15,162 bases of DNA from Pleionea sp041589565 (GCA_041589565.1 JBFHVL010000071.1:1-15162); one strand, 5' to 3'; positions 1-7,643 are shown, counted from the stretch's first letter. A program made the numbers and translations. The notes: generated by a model not told the origin, from the letters alone.

Positions 1-69
1 CGTCTCTTTTTTCTCACATCCAATGATACCCCAAGAACTGACTAGAATTATTAATGTTATCAATCGCAT
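1..69 (-). CDS. N-terminus of a putative lipoprotein, cut by the window edge
   Basis: Reading leftward from an ATG at 69, 23 uninterrupted codons run to the window edge. They begin MRLITLIILVSSWGIIGC, then EKKET. This is a short basic start, a hydrophobic core and a lipobox-like I-I-G-C with Cys at residue 18, the pattern of a signal-peptidase II lipoprotein. A perfect AGGAGG Shine-Dalgarno lies at 75-80, five bases before the ATG, which supports the start. The gene lies 225 bp downstream of copB on the same strand, so it may be the third gene of the copper operon or may be expressed separately. The mature domain is not in the window, so no function can be assigned. Confidence 0.7.
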   Translation of the reverse strand, partial: MRLITLIILVSSWGIIGCEKKET

Positions 70-294
70 ATCGGCCTCCTGCTTTGTGATCGATACAAAT
101 ACTGCATTATCAAAAGCGCCGATTACAGCGAGATGGTCAGTCAACACGGCGACGGTGTTTAACTAAGTATACGCGCGACATTTGAAGCTCGCGAAGTATT
201 CTTTCCTCCGTAACAATTCAGTCTAAAAAAAGAGATTTAATATCAAAAAGAAATAGAGGTAAACCAGGCCATTTTTCGTTAATCGTTCGCGTCA
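70..294. other. Intergenic stretch between copB and the lipoprotein gene
   Basis: This 225-bp stretch has no convincing gene on either strand. On the minus strand there is a GGAGGA run near 206-211 but no start codon at a usable distance; the next ATG opens only a 14-codon frame. A short inverted repeat (AACAC, 7-base loop, GTGTT) lies near 145-161 without a T-tract, so I do not call it a terminator. I found no good sigma70 promoter for the lipoprotein gene here. It may be transcribed from upstream, or its promoter may need an activator. Confidence 0.4.
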
Positions 295-1008
295 TCAAAA
301 CCAAGCGCGGAACCCAACTACCCACTCTAAGTTGCTCACGACTTCATTATCTTGTCGAGCGAAAGTCGCCGTATTACCAAACACTCTATTTTTGTTTATC
401 CCGGCATATGGCGCAAACTCTCGAGTAACTTCGTAACGTAATCGCAGGCTAAGTTGTGCATCCGACAAGCCCGAACCATGGCGCTGTAAAGTGTCCGTTT
501 TATGGTAAACATTCAGATTAATCTCAGGAGCTAAAATTAACTTTTGCGTAAAAAGAATCTCGTATTCTGTTTTGATGTTATAACGAACTTGCCCACGTTC
601 ATTAAAAAATAAGGCTGCATCTACCTCAAACGAGTAGGGTGCTAAACCTAAAAAGCCAATGACTCCCCAAGTATCGCCATTTTCATTCTTTAAGTCTTTC
701 ATAAAACCCAACTGAATGTCCCAATAAGGTGAAAAAGCCCGACTATAGAGTAACTGGGTTTCTAGCTCTTCCACATCACCATGCATTCTTTCAGCATCGA
801 TTTTTAGCCAAAACTTATTTAAGTCCTTTCCTATCCACAAACTTCCTTCTAAAATTTGAGACTCCAAGTCATCACCAGATCGGCGTTCCAGTTGATCTAT
901 CATTACTTTGTTTATCAGCGGATCATCTTCACCATGAGCTAACACTGTTTGATTAAACATCAAAAAAGCCAATGCTAATAAAGTGGAAAAATATTGAAAT
1001 ACTTTCAT
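295..1008 (-). CDS. copB: CopB-family copper resistance protein, outer-membrane beta-barrel
   Basis: This 237-residue protein has a signal peptide with likely cleavage after Ala24 (VLA then HG), followed by alternating polar/hydrophobic segments and a terminal aromatic residue (ends RAWF), as expected for an outer-membrane barrel. The family pattern is visible: LEGSLWIGKDLNKFWLK near residues 53-69, then LLYSRAFSPYWDIQLG near residues 86-101. CopB is exported with CopA in proteobacterial copper resistance and is thought to bind or exclude copper at the outer membrane. The protein is short for the family because the Met/His-rich N-terminal extension of Pseudomonas CopB is absent. The start ATG directly abuts the copA stop (TGA then ATG), so the two are co-transcribed and probably translationally coupled; no strong separate ribosome binding site is seen. 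Confidence 0.9.
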   Translation of the reverse strand: MKVFQYFSTLLALAFLMFNQTVLAHGEDDPLINKVMIDQLERRSGDDLESQILEGSLWIGKDLNKFWLKIDAERMHGDVEELETQLLYSRAFSPYWDIQLGFMKDLKNENGDTWGVIGFLGLAPYSFEVDAALFFNERGQVRYNIKTEYEILFTQKLILAPEINLNVYHKTDTLQRHGSGLSDAQLSLRLRYEVTREFAPYAGINKNRVFGNTATFARQDNEVVSNLEWVVGFRAWF

Positions 1009-2829
1009 TCACTTCACCACCCTAACTTCTCTAAACATTCCTGGCATGTGGTACAGCAAGTGGCAATGAAAAGCCCAGCGACCAATAGCATCCGCAGTCA
1101 CAAGAAAGCTGACTTTCGATGCTGGCTGTACAATGATGGTGTGCTTGCGGGGTATATAATCAGGATCGCCCGTTTCTAACTCACTCCACATTCCATGCAA
1201 ATGGACAGGATGTGTCATCATGGTATCGTTGACTAACACAAATCGAACTCTCTCTCCGTACTTTAAAATTATAGGTTCGGCATCAGCAAACTTGACTCCA
1301 TTCATAGACCACATGTAACGACTCATATTGCCAGTTAAATGCACTTCAATTTCTCTGCTTGGCTCTCGTTTATCTTGAGTAGGATAATAATTGCAAATAT
1401 CCCTGTACGTCAGAACACGGCGACCAAAACGCTTTTGATGTTCACGTAATCCAATACCGGGGTCAGTAATTCCATCGTGAGCCTCTTCAACACGCATATC
1501 AACTTGAGGGCCAAATTCAGTTGATTGGTGAGTTATTTTTCGAGTGCTACCGAACCCTGCCTTTCCGAGGCTCTCATGGTCCATTACATGATCGTGCTCC
1601 AATGTCAGCATACCGACTTCTGAGCTTTTCGTTTTAACTTTAGCTTGATGGTTTTCGCTGTGTAATTCGTGAGCATCGTGAGCATCGTGAGCATCGTGAG
1701 AATCGTGAGAATCGTGAAGAGAATGTCCCATCCCCATATCTCGGTGTCCAAGTACTGGAGGAGGATCCATTTCAGGTACTTTAGCTGTTAACCCGAGATT
1801 TGGCGTCAAAGTACCACGTGCAAAACCACTTCGATCTATAGCTTGTGCAAAGATGGTATAGGCCTTAGATGCTTCTGGCTCTACGATTATGTCGTAAGTT
1901 TCAGCCACACCTATTCTAAATTCATCGACAGAAACCGGATCAATCAACTGGCCATCTGTACTAATGACCTCCATTTTTAAGCCGGGAATTCGGAAATCGA
2001 AAAGGGTCATTGCAGCGGCATTAATAATTCTAAGACGTACTCTTTCTCCCGGTTTAAATATTCCAGTCCAGTCTTGCTCGGGAGTACTCCCATTCATTAA
2101 GAAAGTGTAGGTATAGCCTGTAACATCAGAGATATCCGTGTCACTCATTCGCATTTGATTCCACATAGCCCTTTCTTGCCAGGTACCCTTTACACCTTTT
2201 TCTTTTATATCTCGCCACAAGTCCCTCACCGTGCGCTCACGAAAATTATAATAGTGACTGAGCTTTTTAAGTTTCGCATAAATGTCTTCTGGCATTTCAT
2301 CAGACCAATCAGAGAGCAAAACGACATGTTCGCGATCATATTCCACCGGTTCTTTTTCTTTGGGATCGATAATAATGGCACCGTATAACCCCGTTTGCTC
2401 CTGAAAGCCGGAATGACTGTGATACCAATAGGTTCCACTTTGGTTTACTTGAAATTGATACTCAAAGACTTCTCCTGGCTTAATACCATCAAAACTTAAG
2501 CCGGGAACGCCATCCATGTTTGTCGGCAATATAATCCCATGCCAATGAATAGAGCTATCGACTTTTAAGTTATTTTTAACTCGTAACGTGACGGTTTCAC
2601 CTTCCTTCCAGCGAAGTATTGGCGCAGGCAATGAGTTACTTACTGTCGTTGCAAAACGTTGTTTTCCGGTAAAATTTACCGGAAAGTAATCGAGTGTAAG
2701 TTCGAAGTCATTTCCCGATAACTCAAGAAGTTTTGACAGACTCCGTTTCCCCCATAGAGAAGACGGGCTTAATCCGGCAAGAAGCCCACCAGCGGCGACT
2801 CCTGTTAAAAAGAATCTTCTAGTACTCAA
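1009..2829 (-). CDS. copA: CopA-family multicopper oxidase, Tat-exported copper resistance protein
   Basis: This 606-residue periplasmic multicopper oxidase probably oxidises Cu(I) to Cu(II) and sequesters copper. A Tat signal opens the protein (STRRFFLTG, twin Arg at 4-5, then a hydrophobic segment). Copper ligands are in family order: HWHG at 95-98, HSH at 137-139, HPVHLH at 540-545 and HCHLLYH at 588-594, with Cys589 as the type-1 Cys. Residues 362-394 form a linker rich in His, Asp and Met. The start is TTG; upstream in frame there is no ATG before a stop. An AAGAGG Shine-Dalgarno sits nine bases before the TTG, and the Tat motif begins right after it. After the last HCH motif the spacing to the axial Met is one residue shorter than in classic CopA/PcoA (see findings). 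copB follows immediately. It diverges from a diguanylate cyclase gene. No copRS or cueR is seen in the window. Confidence 0.95.
   Translation of the reverse strand: MSTRRFFLTGVAAGGLLAGLSPSSLWGKRSLSKLLELSGNDFELTLDYFPVNFTGKQRFATTVSNSLPAPILRWKEGETVTLRVKNNLKVDSSIHWHGIILPTNMDGVPGLSFDGIKPGEVFEYQFQVNQSGTYWYHSHSGFQEQTGLYGAIIIDPKEKEPVEYDREHVVLLSDWSDEMPEDIYAKLKKLSHYYNFRERTVRDLWRDIKEKGVKGTWQERAMWNQMRMSDTDISDVTGYTYTFLMNGSTPEQDWTGIFKPGERVRLRIINAAAMTLFDFRIPGLKMEVISTDGQLIDPVSVDEFRIGVAETYDIIVEPEASKAYTIFAQAIDRSGFARGTLTPNLGLTAKVPEMDPPPVLGHRDMGMGHSLHDSHDSHDAHDAHDAHELHSENHQAKVKTKSSEVGMLTLEHDHVMDHESLGKAGFGSTRKITHQSTEFGPQVDMRVEEAHDGITDPGIGLREHQKRFGRRVLTYRDICNYYPTQDKREPSREIEVHLTGNMSRYMWSMNGVKFADAEPIILKYGERVRFVLVNDTMMTHPVHLHGMWSELETGDPDYIPRKHTIIVQPASKVSFLVTADAIGRWAFHCHLLYHMPGMFREVRVVK
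1671..1715 (-). repeat. 9-bp tandem repeat in copA encoding His-Asp-(Ala/Ser) units
   Basis: Five consecutive 9-base units occur on the plus strand: GAGCATCGT three times, then GAGAATCGT twice. On the coding strand they give HDS-HDS-HDA-HDA-HDA at CopA residues 372-386, followed by HELH. The codons are nearly identical between units, so this looks like recent slippage-type expansion and should be prone to copy-number change. It lies in the variable linker before the last cupredoxin domain, where CopA homologues usually carry Met/His-rich copper-binding repeats. Confidence 0.9.
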
Positions 2830-2873
2830 TCTTTGGTACCTCTTAAAAATTTGGCAATTTTATTTGCGGTCAT
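2826..2873 (-). CDS. Possible 15-residue leader peptide overlapping the copA start
   Basis: An ATG at 2873 opens a 15-codon frame (MTANKIAKFLRGTKD) whose TGA stop overlaps the TTG start of copA in the tetranucleotide TTGA. An AAGGA Shine-Dalgarno-like run lies four bases before the ATG. The layout would let ribosomes finishing the leader re-initiate at the weak TTG. The peptide has no recognisable domain, Cys or His, so it is not itself an obvious metal sensor. It could be a chance frame; the call rests on the ribosome site, the stop/start overlap and the unusual copA start codon. Confidence 0.35.
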   Translation of the reverse strand: MTANKIAKFLRGTKD

Positions 2874-2955
2874 CTAATCCTTTGACTTACTCAACCACAA
2901 TTACATTATTCACTTGTTAAACAAAAACACTGATTTTAGAGTCCGCAACTTAAAT

Positions 2956-2983
2956 AGCATAACCTATTGTTTTTACTACACAA
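2956..2983 (-). promoter_or_regulatory. Candidate promoter of the cop operon
   Basis: Reading leftward, TTGTGT (2978-2983) and TATGCT (2956-2961) are separated by 16 bases, a plausible sigma70 pair. Transcription would start near 2949, about 75 bases before the leader ORF. I looked for a CueR-type dyad or a CopR/CusR-type box in 2874-3060 and found none that convinced me. The match is moderate and AT-rich DNA gives such hits easily. Confidence 0.3.
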
Positions 2984-3025
2984 AATATATTTTTTAAAAT
3001 CGCGATAAGTGTTACATCGGGTAGC

Positions 3026-3034
3026 TGCTATACT
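3026..3034 (+). promoter_or_regulatory. Candidate extended -10 promoter for the 7TMR diguanylate cyclase
   Basis: TGCTATACT at 3026-3034 fits an extended -10 element (TG, one base, then TATACT). No good -35 hexamer stands at the usual distance, which extended -10 promoters tolerate. The predicted start near 3041 leaves a leader of about 22 bases before the ATG at 3063. Confidence 0.3.
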
Positions 3035-3062
3035 TTTTTCAGTAGCTTAAAAGAACCCTCTT

Positions 3063-4784
3063 ATGCCCAGATGCTTTAATACTCCTATTGTGCTTCTTCT
3101 CATTTTGAGCGCTGTAGGGTTATACAGCCCAGCGATCCACTGTATCGATGATAGTCCCTCTGCGACTATTCATTTTGTACTTCCTGCTGATCCCGAAGTG
3201 CCGTTTGCCGAGATTCAGTCAACTTCAGCATGGCAAGAGTCGAAAGACGGATGGATTGCTGAACATTACTCTTCGCTTGACTTCTGGTTTGGCGAAACAC
3301 CGAAAGTTACCTGGCTTAAACTGGATTTATCTCAACTGCCTGCGCCCACTTATGGCGCTTATACGATTGAATTGGCATCCAGCGGCCTCAGCAGGAGTAG
3401 TTTGCACTACCTAAAAAAAGGTACTTGGCACACACTGCACAGTGATGTTCTTCTTCGTGCCGCCGTTAACGAGAAGCCTGCTCGCGCTCTGGTTCGCAGT
3501 CGTTTTATTACGTTTTTAATTGAAGACGAATGGCGAGAAAATACGATATATATTCGTGCTGAGGCACCGACAAAACTACACCTGCAAGTCAATGTTCAAC
3601 AATACGACCAGCTGGTTAATAACAACCTGACTGTGGACGCGTTTTTCTATTTTTGCTACGGCATTTTGTTTGTTATGGCCATTTATAACCTGATTATTGG
3701 CCGCTATATCAGAGATAAAATTTATTATTTTTATGCCGCCGCAATTATAACAACCCTCTTGTATCAATTCTTTGCTCATGGGCACGGTCGGTTATTCGGT
3801 TATTTTGACTGGGATAAGGTAAACCATGCGCTAAACTTTTTAGCAATGTCCAGCGCCTGGACAGCACTTATCTTCTTATATTTTTTCGCTAACTTTAAGC
3901 GCTTTACTCCCAAGCTTTCAAAGGTCTTCAAATCGTCACTCTATGTTTTCGGCATGGCAGCATTCGTCACACTGTTTTTGCCAACCAATGCGGCACTAAA
4001 CGTTACATTACTATTAGCTGGACCAACACCATTATTTGCCCTAAGCGCAGCACTGTGGTGTTGGTATAAAGGCAGTAAAGCCGCAGGTGTTTTTGTTATT
4101 GCTTGGTCATTTTACATATTAGGCGGATCCTTATGGGCAATGTACTGGCTAGGATTATTTACTTTGTCTAATGTTGTTGAGCTTCCTTTGGTTGCAGGAG
4201 CGGCGCTTGAGAGTATTTTGCTGTCCTTGGCACTCGGCTATCGGATTCAACTGTTAAAGCTCGAAGGTTATCAGCTTAAACAAAGTGAAGAGTATTACAA
4301 AACCATTAGTAACCTGGACTCTTTAACTCAACTCGCCAATCGTCGGGCTTTCGAACAGCACATAAAAACCATACAAAGCAAAGGTACAAGTTTTGGCTTG
4401 ATTTTGCTCGACATTGATCACTTTAAAACTTTCAATGACACTTACGGGCACCCCGCAGGAGACAAAGTGCTTCAGACCCTTGGCGGCATACTGAAAGGTC
4501 AGCTGCGTGAAAATGATATTGCCTGCCGAATGGGTGGCGAAGAGTTTGCCGTGGTCATAGAAAATGCCGATATTTTTGTGACCAAAGCAATTGCAGAAAG
4601 AATAAGAGAACAGTTTTCTCAACAAGCGTTTGAACAAAAGGGTAATACAGTTTATTGCACAACCAGTATTGGAGTATCGGTGGTGCCTCCTGAGGAATCT
4701 ACCGAAGATATGCTTGAGCGAACCGATAAAGCTCTGTATAAAGCAAAAGAAATGGGGCGTAATCAATGCCAACTAGCCGCTTAA
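3063..4784 (+). CDS. Membrane diguanylate cyclase with 7TMR-DISM sensor and GGDEF domain
   Basis: This 573-residue protein makes cyclic di-GMP from two GTP. It has an N-terminal signal-like hydrophobic segment (residues 7-25), a periplasmic 7TMR-DISMED2-type beta domain (about 30-185), seven predicted membrane helices (about 193-393) and a cytoplasmic GGDEF domain (about 415-570). The GGDEF domain begins with DSLTQLANRRAF. The active-site motif is GGEEF at 491-495, and an inhibitory RxxD site (REND, 482-485) lies the canonical five residues before it, so it should be active and product-inhibited. DISM ectodomains are thought to bind small molecules, often carbohydrates; the ligand here is unknown. 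It diverges from copA across about 230 bp, so copper-linked expression is possible but unproven. The ribosome binding site is weak; the signal segment supports the start. Confidence 0.9.
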   Translation: MPRCFNTPIVLLLILSAVGLYSPAIHCIDDSPSATIHFVLPADPEVPFAEIQSTSAWQESKDGWIAEHYSSLDFWFGETPKVTWLKLDLSQLPAPTYGAYTIELASSGLSRSSLHYLKKGTWHTLHSDVLLRAAVNEKPARALVRSRFITFLIEDEWRENTIYIRAEAPTKLHLQVNVQQYDQLVNNNLTVDAFFYFCYGILFVMAIYNLIIGRYIRDKIYYFYAAAIITTLLYQFFAHGHGRLFGYFDWDKVNHALNFLAMSSAWTALIFLYFFANFKRFTPKLSKVFKSSLYVFGMAAFVTLFLPTNAALNVTLLLAGPTPLFALSAALWCWYKGSKAAGVFVIAWSFYILGGSLWAMYWLGLFTLSNVVELPLVAGAALESILLSLALGYRIQLLKLEGYQLKQSEEYYKTISNLDSLTQLANRRAFEQHIKTIQSKGTSFGLILLDIDHFKTFNDTYGHPAGDKVLQTLGGILKGQLRENDIACRMGGEEFAVVIENADIFVTKAIAERIREQFSQQAFEQKGNTVYCTTSIGVSVVPPEESTEDMLERTDKALYKAKEMGRNQCQLAA

Positions 4785-4864
4785 TCTTAGTTTGCAAAAC
4801 AAGCTACTTATACATACCCTACTAACCCAAATCCTAATTTATTAACGTCAATTTAAGATACGGA

Positions 4865-5836
4865 ATGCCATTAAGTGTATTAGCAATATTAACGGGATTG
4901 CCATTACTGCTTTGGAGCGCTGGCCGCTTTGTAGATGCTTCAGCCGTTATCGCTAACCACTTTAGAATCTCTCCACTGGTTATTGGTATGCTGATTGTTG
5001 GTTTTGGCACTTCCATGCCAGAAATGATCGTATCGGCACTCGCTGCATCACAAGGAAATCCGGGCATTGCACTCGGTAATGCGATAGGCTCTAACATCAC
5101 CAATATTGCTCTTATTTTAGGTCTAACCGCCATAATCTGCCCCATTGCCGTTAAGTCATCCATACTTAAGAAAGAATTACCAATACTAACCGCTGTCACT
5201 TTTCTATCGCTGTTTTTACTTTGGGATCAGGGCTTGTCTCGTCTTGATGCGATCATTCTACTGGTAGTGTTTTTTGCTTTAATTGGCTGGACTTTCTGGG
5301 TCAGCACAAAACATCAACAAGATAATTTAGCCGTTGAGGTACAGCAAGAGCTGGAACAAAACGTCATGTCCATCAGGCAAGCTACCATGTGGTCAATTGG
5401 TGGAATGTTATTGCTCGTTGTGAGTTCTCGCGCCTTGGTTTGGGGAGCGATAAAAATAGCAACTCAGCTGGGTGTGAGCGACTTGTTTATTGGATTAACC
5501 ATCATCGCCGTTGGCACCTCCTTGCCCGAACTCGCTTCATCCATTGTCGCCACACAAAAACAGGAACACGATATAGCGCTGGGTAATGTGCTCGGATCAA
5601 ATCTGTTTAATACCCTGGCAGTTATTGGTATTGCAGGTGCGATCCATCCAATGGAGATCTCAGCTTCGGCTTTTTATCGAGACATCATGGTTATGACAGC
5701 ACTCACCCTGTCATTGTTTGTACTTGGTTACGGTATTAAGGGAAGGGGCTCGATCAATCGCTTTGAAGGAGGGCTCTTGCTTTGCTGCTACTTGGGATAT
5801 ACTGCGGTGTTGTTATTTCAGGCCATGTCGGCTTAA
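4865..5836 (+). CDS. CaCA-family calcium/sodium antiporter (YrbG-like)
   Basis: This 323-residue inner-membrane protein has the two inverted alpha repeats of the Ca2+:cation antiporter family. Repeat 1 contains GFGTSMPEM (46-54) and GNAIGSN (71-77); repeat 2 contains AVGTSLPEL (215-223) and GNVLGSN (240-246). The conserved ion-coordinating acidic residues of both repeats are present (Glu53 and Glu222). About ten hydrophobic helices are visible, with a short polar loop near residues 149-170 between the two halves. Length matches E. coli YrbG. It probably exchanges Ca2+ (or a related cation) for Na+ or H+. It lies 80 bp after the cyclase gene on the same strand; GATACGGA just before the ATG is a modest ribosome site. 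No functional tie to its neighbours is obvious. Confidence 0.9.
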   Translation: MPLSVLAILTGLPLLLWSAGRFVDASAVIANHFRISPLVIGMLIVGFGTSMPEMIVSALAASQGNPGIALGNAIGSNITNIALILGLTAIICPIAVKSSILKKELPILTAVTFLSLFLLWDQGLSRLDAIILLVVFFALIGWTFWVSTKHQQDNLAVEVQQELEQNVMSIRQATMWSIGGMLLLVVSSRALVWGAIKIATQLGVSDLFIGLTIIAVGTSLPELASSIVATQKQEHDIALGNVLGSNLFNTLAVIGIAGAIHPMEISASAFYRDIMVMTALTLSLFVLGYGIKGRGSINRFEGGLLLCCYLGYTAVLLFQAMSA

Positions 5837-5879
5837 GCGTCAATGGCCACTGTTGTAACAGATTTCACAAATCAATTAG

Positions 5880-6842
5880 TTACCGTTCTCTGCCTTTTTT
5901 ATCGCGGTACATTTCTGAGTCAGCTTTTTCAATCATCGCTTCGAGCGTCAATTCAGTGTCAAAAGGAAACTGAACCACACCAGCACTGTACTCGATGTTG
6001 TAAGGTTTATTCATATTGCGATTGGCTTCATCGATGTTTTGGCGGAAACGTGACAAAACATTATCGACTTTTTCTTCATCAGTATCCGTTAACAGCGCTA
6101 CAAATTCATCGCCACCCCATCGACCGATAACATCACACTCGCGTATCGTATCAAGCAACACTTGTGCGAATGTTTTCAATGCAAAATCGCCTTCATGGTG
6201 ACCATAGTCATCATTGATGGGTTTAAACTTATTTAAGTCAAACAGAACAATGGTAATGGGCATCTCTTTTCGGCGGCACACCTTTAACGTGTGGTCTGCT
6301 AAAGATAAAAATCCACGACGATTTGAAATTAAAGTTAATTCATCTAATGTCGCCATTTGAATAGACTTAATTTCCTGCTCAATCATGGCCCCCAGATCTT
6401 GCAGCAGCTGCCGATCTTCCTCGTCCATTTCGCGTGGTTTAGGATCTATTAAACACAGTGTTCCAATATTCACACCTTGTCTTACTTTGAGAGGATAGCC
6501 GGCATAAAAGCGAATGTTAGGGTCACTAATAACTAATGGGTTATCTTGAAAGCGCTCATCTTCCGTTGCGTTAGGAATAATAAATAACTCTTCATGATTA
6601 ATCGCATGCCCACAAAAGGAGATCTCCCTAGGCGTTTCAGTGGCATCGAGCCCCTGAGCAGATTTAAACCATTGCCGATCTTTATCCACCAGGCTAACCA
6701 AGGAAATTTCAACGCCAAACATGCGTTTCGCCATGCGCGTTACTCGATCAAAGCGTTCCTCGTGTGAGGTATCGAGTATTTCCAGTGTTCTTAATGCATG
6801 TAACCGCTCAGCTTCATTATCGGGAATCTTCGGCTTTATCAT
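5880..6842 (-). CDS. Cytoplasmic GAF-GGDEF diguanylate cyclase
   Basis: This 320-residue soluble protein has a GAF domain (about 25-160) and a GGDEF domain (about 165-318). The GAF domain carries SLVDKDRQWFKS (50-61), ETPREISFCGHAI (69-81), DNPLV (100-104) and IGTLCLID (126-133). The cyclase domain has DELTLISNRRGF, GGDEF at 243-247 and an inhibitory RxxD site, RECD at 234-237, five residues upstream. It should therefore make c-di-GMP and be feedback-inhibited. There is no transmembrane segment, so the signal is intracellular; the ligand is unknown, although the conserved Cys76 and His79 could be functional. The GAF domain is strongly similar to that of the EAL protein encoded at 12275-14068. 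GGAG lies five bases before the ATG. It converges with the antiporter gene, with a 43-bp gap and no clear terminator. Confidence 0.92.
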   Translation of the reverse strand: MIKPKIPDNEAERLHALRTLEILDTSHEERFDRVTRMAKRMFGVEISLVSLVDKDRQWFKSAQGLDATETPREISFCGHAINHEELFIIPNATEDERFQDNPLVISDPNIRFYAGYPLKVRQGVNIGTLCLIDPKPREMDEEDRQLLQDLGAMIEQEIKSIQMATLDELTLISNRRGFLSLADHTLKVCRRKEMPITIVLFDLNKFKPINDDYGHHEGDFALKTFAQVLLDTIRECDVIGRWGGDEFVALLTDTDEEKVDNVLSRFRQNIDEANRNMNKPYNIEYSAGVVQFPFDTELTLEAMIEKADSEMYRDKKGRER

Positions 6843-6877
6843 ACAAACTCCAAATCACATTTTTAAATAACTCCTTG

Positions 6878-6883
6878 ATTATA
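6878..6883 (-). promoter_or_regulatory. Candidate -10 element for the GAF-GGDEF cyclase gene
   Basis: Reading leftward, a perfect TATAAT lies 36 bases before the start codon. No -35 hexamer is visible at 16-18 bases, but two TTGACT copies lie head-to-tail just upstream (TTGACTTTTTGACT). The missing -35 suggests an activator-dependent promoter or a chance match. Confidence 0.25.
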
Positions 6884-6992
6884 GTCAAAAAGTCAAAAAT
6901 GGCACTTTTGAACTAGAAAATACTTTTAAATCGGATCCGATAGGCTTTGTATGGCGTAACACCTCAAAGTCGAAATCGGTCGGAGTTTACAC

Positions 6993-7259
6993 ATGCAACT
7001 TATCATCCGTTCGTTTGAAGGAGGCTTTTATCTGGCATCGATTACTGATTCAGATACCCATCCTGAAACGCTGTGCCAACAGCATGGAATAAACTATCAA
7101 GACAATATGAAGTTTCGCAGCTTAGGAACCATTAGAGATTACTTCTCACCTCTTGCTCCGCGAGACATCTGGTTAATTCATAGCTGTGCCTACGATGAAA
7201 TGATTGGCCTGGTGAGCAATGAAAAAGAACATCGCCAACCACTTTACTGGTACCAGTAA
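6993..7259 (+). CDS. Small conserved protein, DUF6482-like
   Basis: This 88-residue soluble protein has no signal peptide or membrane helix. The layout SFEGGFYLASI near the N-terminus, a central FRSLGTIRDYF and a late WLIHSCAYDEMIGL resembles DUF6482 proteins of Pseudomonas and relatives, which share an EGG-Y-L start, an RS--RD centre and a DEM-G end. Assignment is by recalled pattern only, and the family has no known function. GGAG lies seven bases before the ATG, supporting the start. The DCC-family gene begins two bases after its stop, so the two form one transcription unit. Confidence 0.75.
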   Translation: MQLIIRSFEGGFYLASITDSDTHPETLCQQHGINYQDNMKFRSLGTIRDYFSPLAPRDIWLIHSCAYDEMIGLVSNEKEHRQPLYWYQ

Positions 7260-7261
7260 CA

Positions 7262-7612
7262 ATGACGCATAAATCGGCTTTAGTTTACTTCGATGGCCTC
7301 TGCTCCCTATGCAGCAAAGAGGTAGCGTGTCATAAAGCTCACACCTCTTCGCTGACGTTTGTCGACATACATCACAGCGACAACCTTCCACTACCGAAAT
7401 ACCAACTATTGCAAACACTTCATGTCGTCACTAACGAGGGCACTTTGCTCCGAGGTTTACAAGCCAATATTTTTATGTGGCGACACAGCGGACGGCTTTG
7501 GCTCGCTCGTATTTTCTCTATGCCCGGAGTCAACTTTCTCGCCGAGAAAGTTTATCGAGCTTGGGCACTCCGCCGTTATCAACGGTTATATGGCGAGCCT
7601 TCGTTGGAATAA
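7262..7612 (+). CDS. DCC-family (DUF393) thiol-disulfide oxidoreductase-like protein
   Basis: This 116-residue protein starts with the family signature Y-F-D-G-L-C-S-L-C (9-17), in which Asp11, Cys14 and Cys17 form the DxxCxxC motif that names the DCC family. It lacks a signal peptide and should act in the cytoplasm. Cys23 is an extra nearby cysteine. A basic C-terminal part (VYRAWALRRYQRLYG) is typical of short DUF393 proteins. DCC proteins are predicted thiol-disulfide oxidoreductases with a thioredoxin-like fold, though substrates are unknown. The ATG lies two bases after the previous stop without a strong ribosome site of its own, so translational coupling is likely. It converges with the sugar dehydrogenase gene after a 31-bp gap. 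Confidence 0.85.
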   Translation: MTHKSALVYFDGLCSLCSKEVACHKAHTSSLTFVDIHHSDNLPLPKYQLLQTLHVVTNEGTLLRGLQANIFMWRHSGRLWLARIFSMPGVNFLAEKVYRAWALRRYQRLYGEPSLE

Positions 7613-7643
7613 TCCCACCGGCGGCAGTAATCTCCTGCGACAA

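Noticed and set aside
145..161. Inverted repeat AACAC...GTGTT downstream of copB
   Set aside because: Five-base stem with seven-base loop and no T-tract; too weak for a terminator.
4323..4772. 149-codon minus-strand frame inside the 7TMR-GGDEF gene
   Set aside because: It lies opposite a clear GGDEF domain, has no family features and no ribosome site; it is a shadow.
5843..6130. Plus-strand frame after the antiporter gene
   Set aside because: It runs antisense through the 3' end of the GGDEF gene; the composition is that of a reverse-strand shadow.
6930..6941. Perfect 12-bp palindrome ATCGGATCCGAT between the cyclase and DUF6482-like genes
   Set aside because: Several such palindromes are expected by chance in 15 kb; it is single-copy and not aligned with a convincing promoter.
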